Assembly (NCBI GenBank): GCA_021845155.1
Contig: JAKBSB010000082.1
Span: 1 to 6,175 of the forward strand
Direction of reading: 5' to 3'
Source of the DNA: Thermoplasmata archaeon
GTDB lineage: Archaea; Thermoplasmatota; Thermoplasmata; Thermoplasmatales; Thermoplasmataceae
Length of the DNA stretch: 6,175 nucleotides
Shown: positions 5,776 to 6,175 of the stretch, one piece after another
Layout: every line of letters begins with the position of its first letter
How positions within the stretch are numbered: position 1 is the stretch's first letter
The notes under the pieces: generated by a model
Database searches by the model: none
Seen by the model: the letters and a program-made list of their open reading frames with translations, nothing else
Told to the model about the DNA's origin: nothing
Translations under genes and position numbers: made by a program

Positions 5776-6175
5776 CTATCTTTCCTGCAGGTAAACCGAT
5801 GATACCATGAAAGCCATCTCTGGGGTGCCAAAAAAATTTCCAGTCTGTGGAAAAACGGACAATTCGTACCTTTCGTTGCTATAGGTATAAAAACAAAATG
5901 ACAATTGGTCATCTCCGAAATATCGCAGCCTGCATAGATGGGTGGGCAAGTTAGTGCAGTACTGGATCCATTCTTCCCTCTTTCCTTTCCAATTGTTGGG
6001 AGGATCTGCATCTTTGCCATTGGGCGTTTCATAGGCATCCACGTAACAGAATTGTTTCCTGAACCGAAACCCCATCCGTATTGATTTTCCGGGAAACTCA
6101 TTCCGAGCAAGTTCAGTAATTCTCCTTTCAACGTCTGCCTTCACGGAATTGGGGATAGTTTCTCCCCCTTGGTTT
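5776..6175 (-). CDS. Small conserved protein preceding SNF2 genes, function unknown (5' end outside window)
   Basis: The frame is open from TAG at 5776 to the right edge. A GTG at 6144 could start a 122-residue protein, but ten further codons before it (NQGGETIPNS, followed by V for the GTG) are in frame, and ETIPxSV is how related proteins begin, so the true start is probably just beyond the window. Numbered from the GTG, recognisable blocks are FRFRKQFCYVDAYETP (26-41), THLCRLRYFG (68-77), SFCFYTYSNERYELSVFP (82-99) and FFGTPEMAF (104-112). They match a family of short proteins of unknown function that I recall beside SNF2/SWIM genes. It is rich in aromatic residues, with no membrane segment or known catalytic motif. 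It ends 3 bp before the SNF2 ATG, so it is the first visible gene of that operon. A frame-shifted ORF on the same strand (5769-6131) covers the same DNA but lacks these blocks and is rejected. Confidence 0.75.
   Translation of the reverse strand, partial: NQGGETIPNSVKADVERRITELARNEFPGKSIRMGFRFRKQFCYVDAYETPNGKDADPPNNWKGKREEWIQYCTNLPTHLCRLRYFGDDQLSFCFYTYSNERYELSVFPQTGNFFGTPEMAFMVSSVYLQER

Noticed and set aside
5769..6131. Minus-strand ORF of about 120 codons overlapping the small conserved protein in another frame
   Set aside because: The alternative frame (5776 to the edge) carries conserved blocks (THLCRLRYFG, YTYSNERYE, FFGTPE), while this one shows none and would overlap the SNF2 start.
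1..6175. CRISPR array, tRNA or rRNA gene
   Set aside because: No regularly spaced long identical repeats and no cloverleaf or rRNA-like conserved segment seen on either strand.

Overview
The window looks archaeal, most likely a thermoplasmatal or related euryarchaeon. The reasons are an AT-rich TATA-type promoter and a GTGAT ribosome-binding site ahead of relB, TTG and GTG starts, and protein families common in that group: a DUF4143-type archaeal ATPase, a RelBE-like toxin-antitoxin pair and an SNF2/SWIM cassette. This placement rests on gene content and style, not on a marker gene.

Left part, 1-1440. The 3' end of an ATPase gene on the + strand enters from the left edge (stop at 473). It faces a small minus-strand accessory operon: relB antitoxin, relE toxin (TTG start inside a TTGA overlap), a third ORF resembling the C-terminal half of a RelB antitoxin, and the first ~58 codons of an NTF2/SnoaL-like protein that stops about halfway through its fold. 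The relB promoter carries a 28-bp near-palindrome (22 of 28 positions symmetric) between the TATA-like box and the RBS, as expected for an autorepressed toxin-antitoxin operon.

Middle, 1441-1852. About 410 bp hold no confident gene. They contain two pairs of degenerate ~20-24 bp tandem repeats that recall insertion-sequence ends, and a 48-codon minus-strand ORF of unknown status.

Right part, 1853-6175. A tight minus-strand operon has three genes: a small conserved protein (5' end beyond the window), a 1018-aa SNF2-family DNA-dependent ATPase with an N-terminal SNF2-associated domain, and a 287-aa protein with a SWIM zinc finger. The genes are separated by 3 bp and then overlap by 1 bp (TAATG), so they are probably co-translated and act together. 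The SWIM protein is a plausible nucleic-acid or partner-binding subunit for the SNF2 motor. The biological role of this cassette is not settled, and it is the most interesting part of the window together with the three-component toxin-antitoxin locus.
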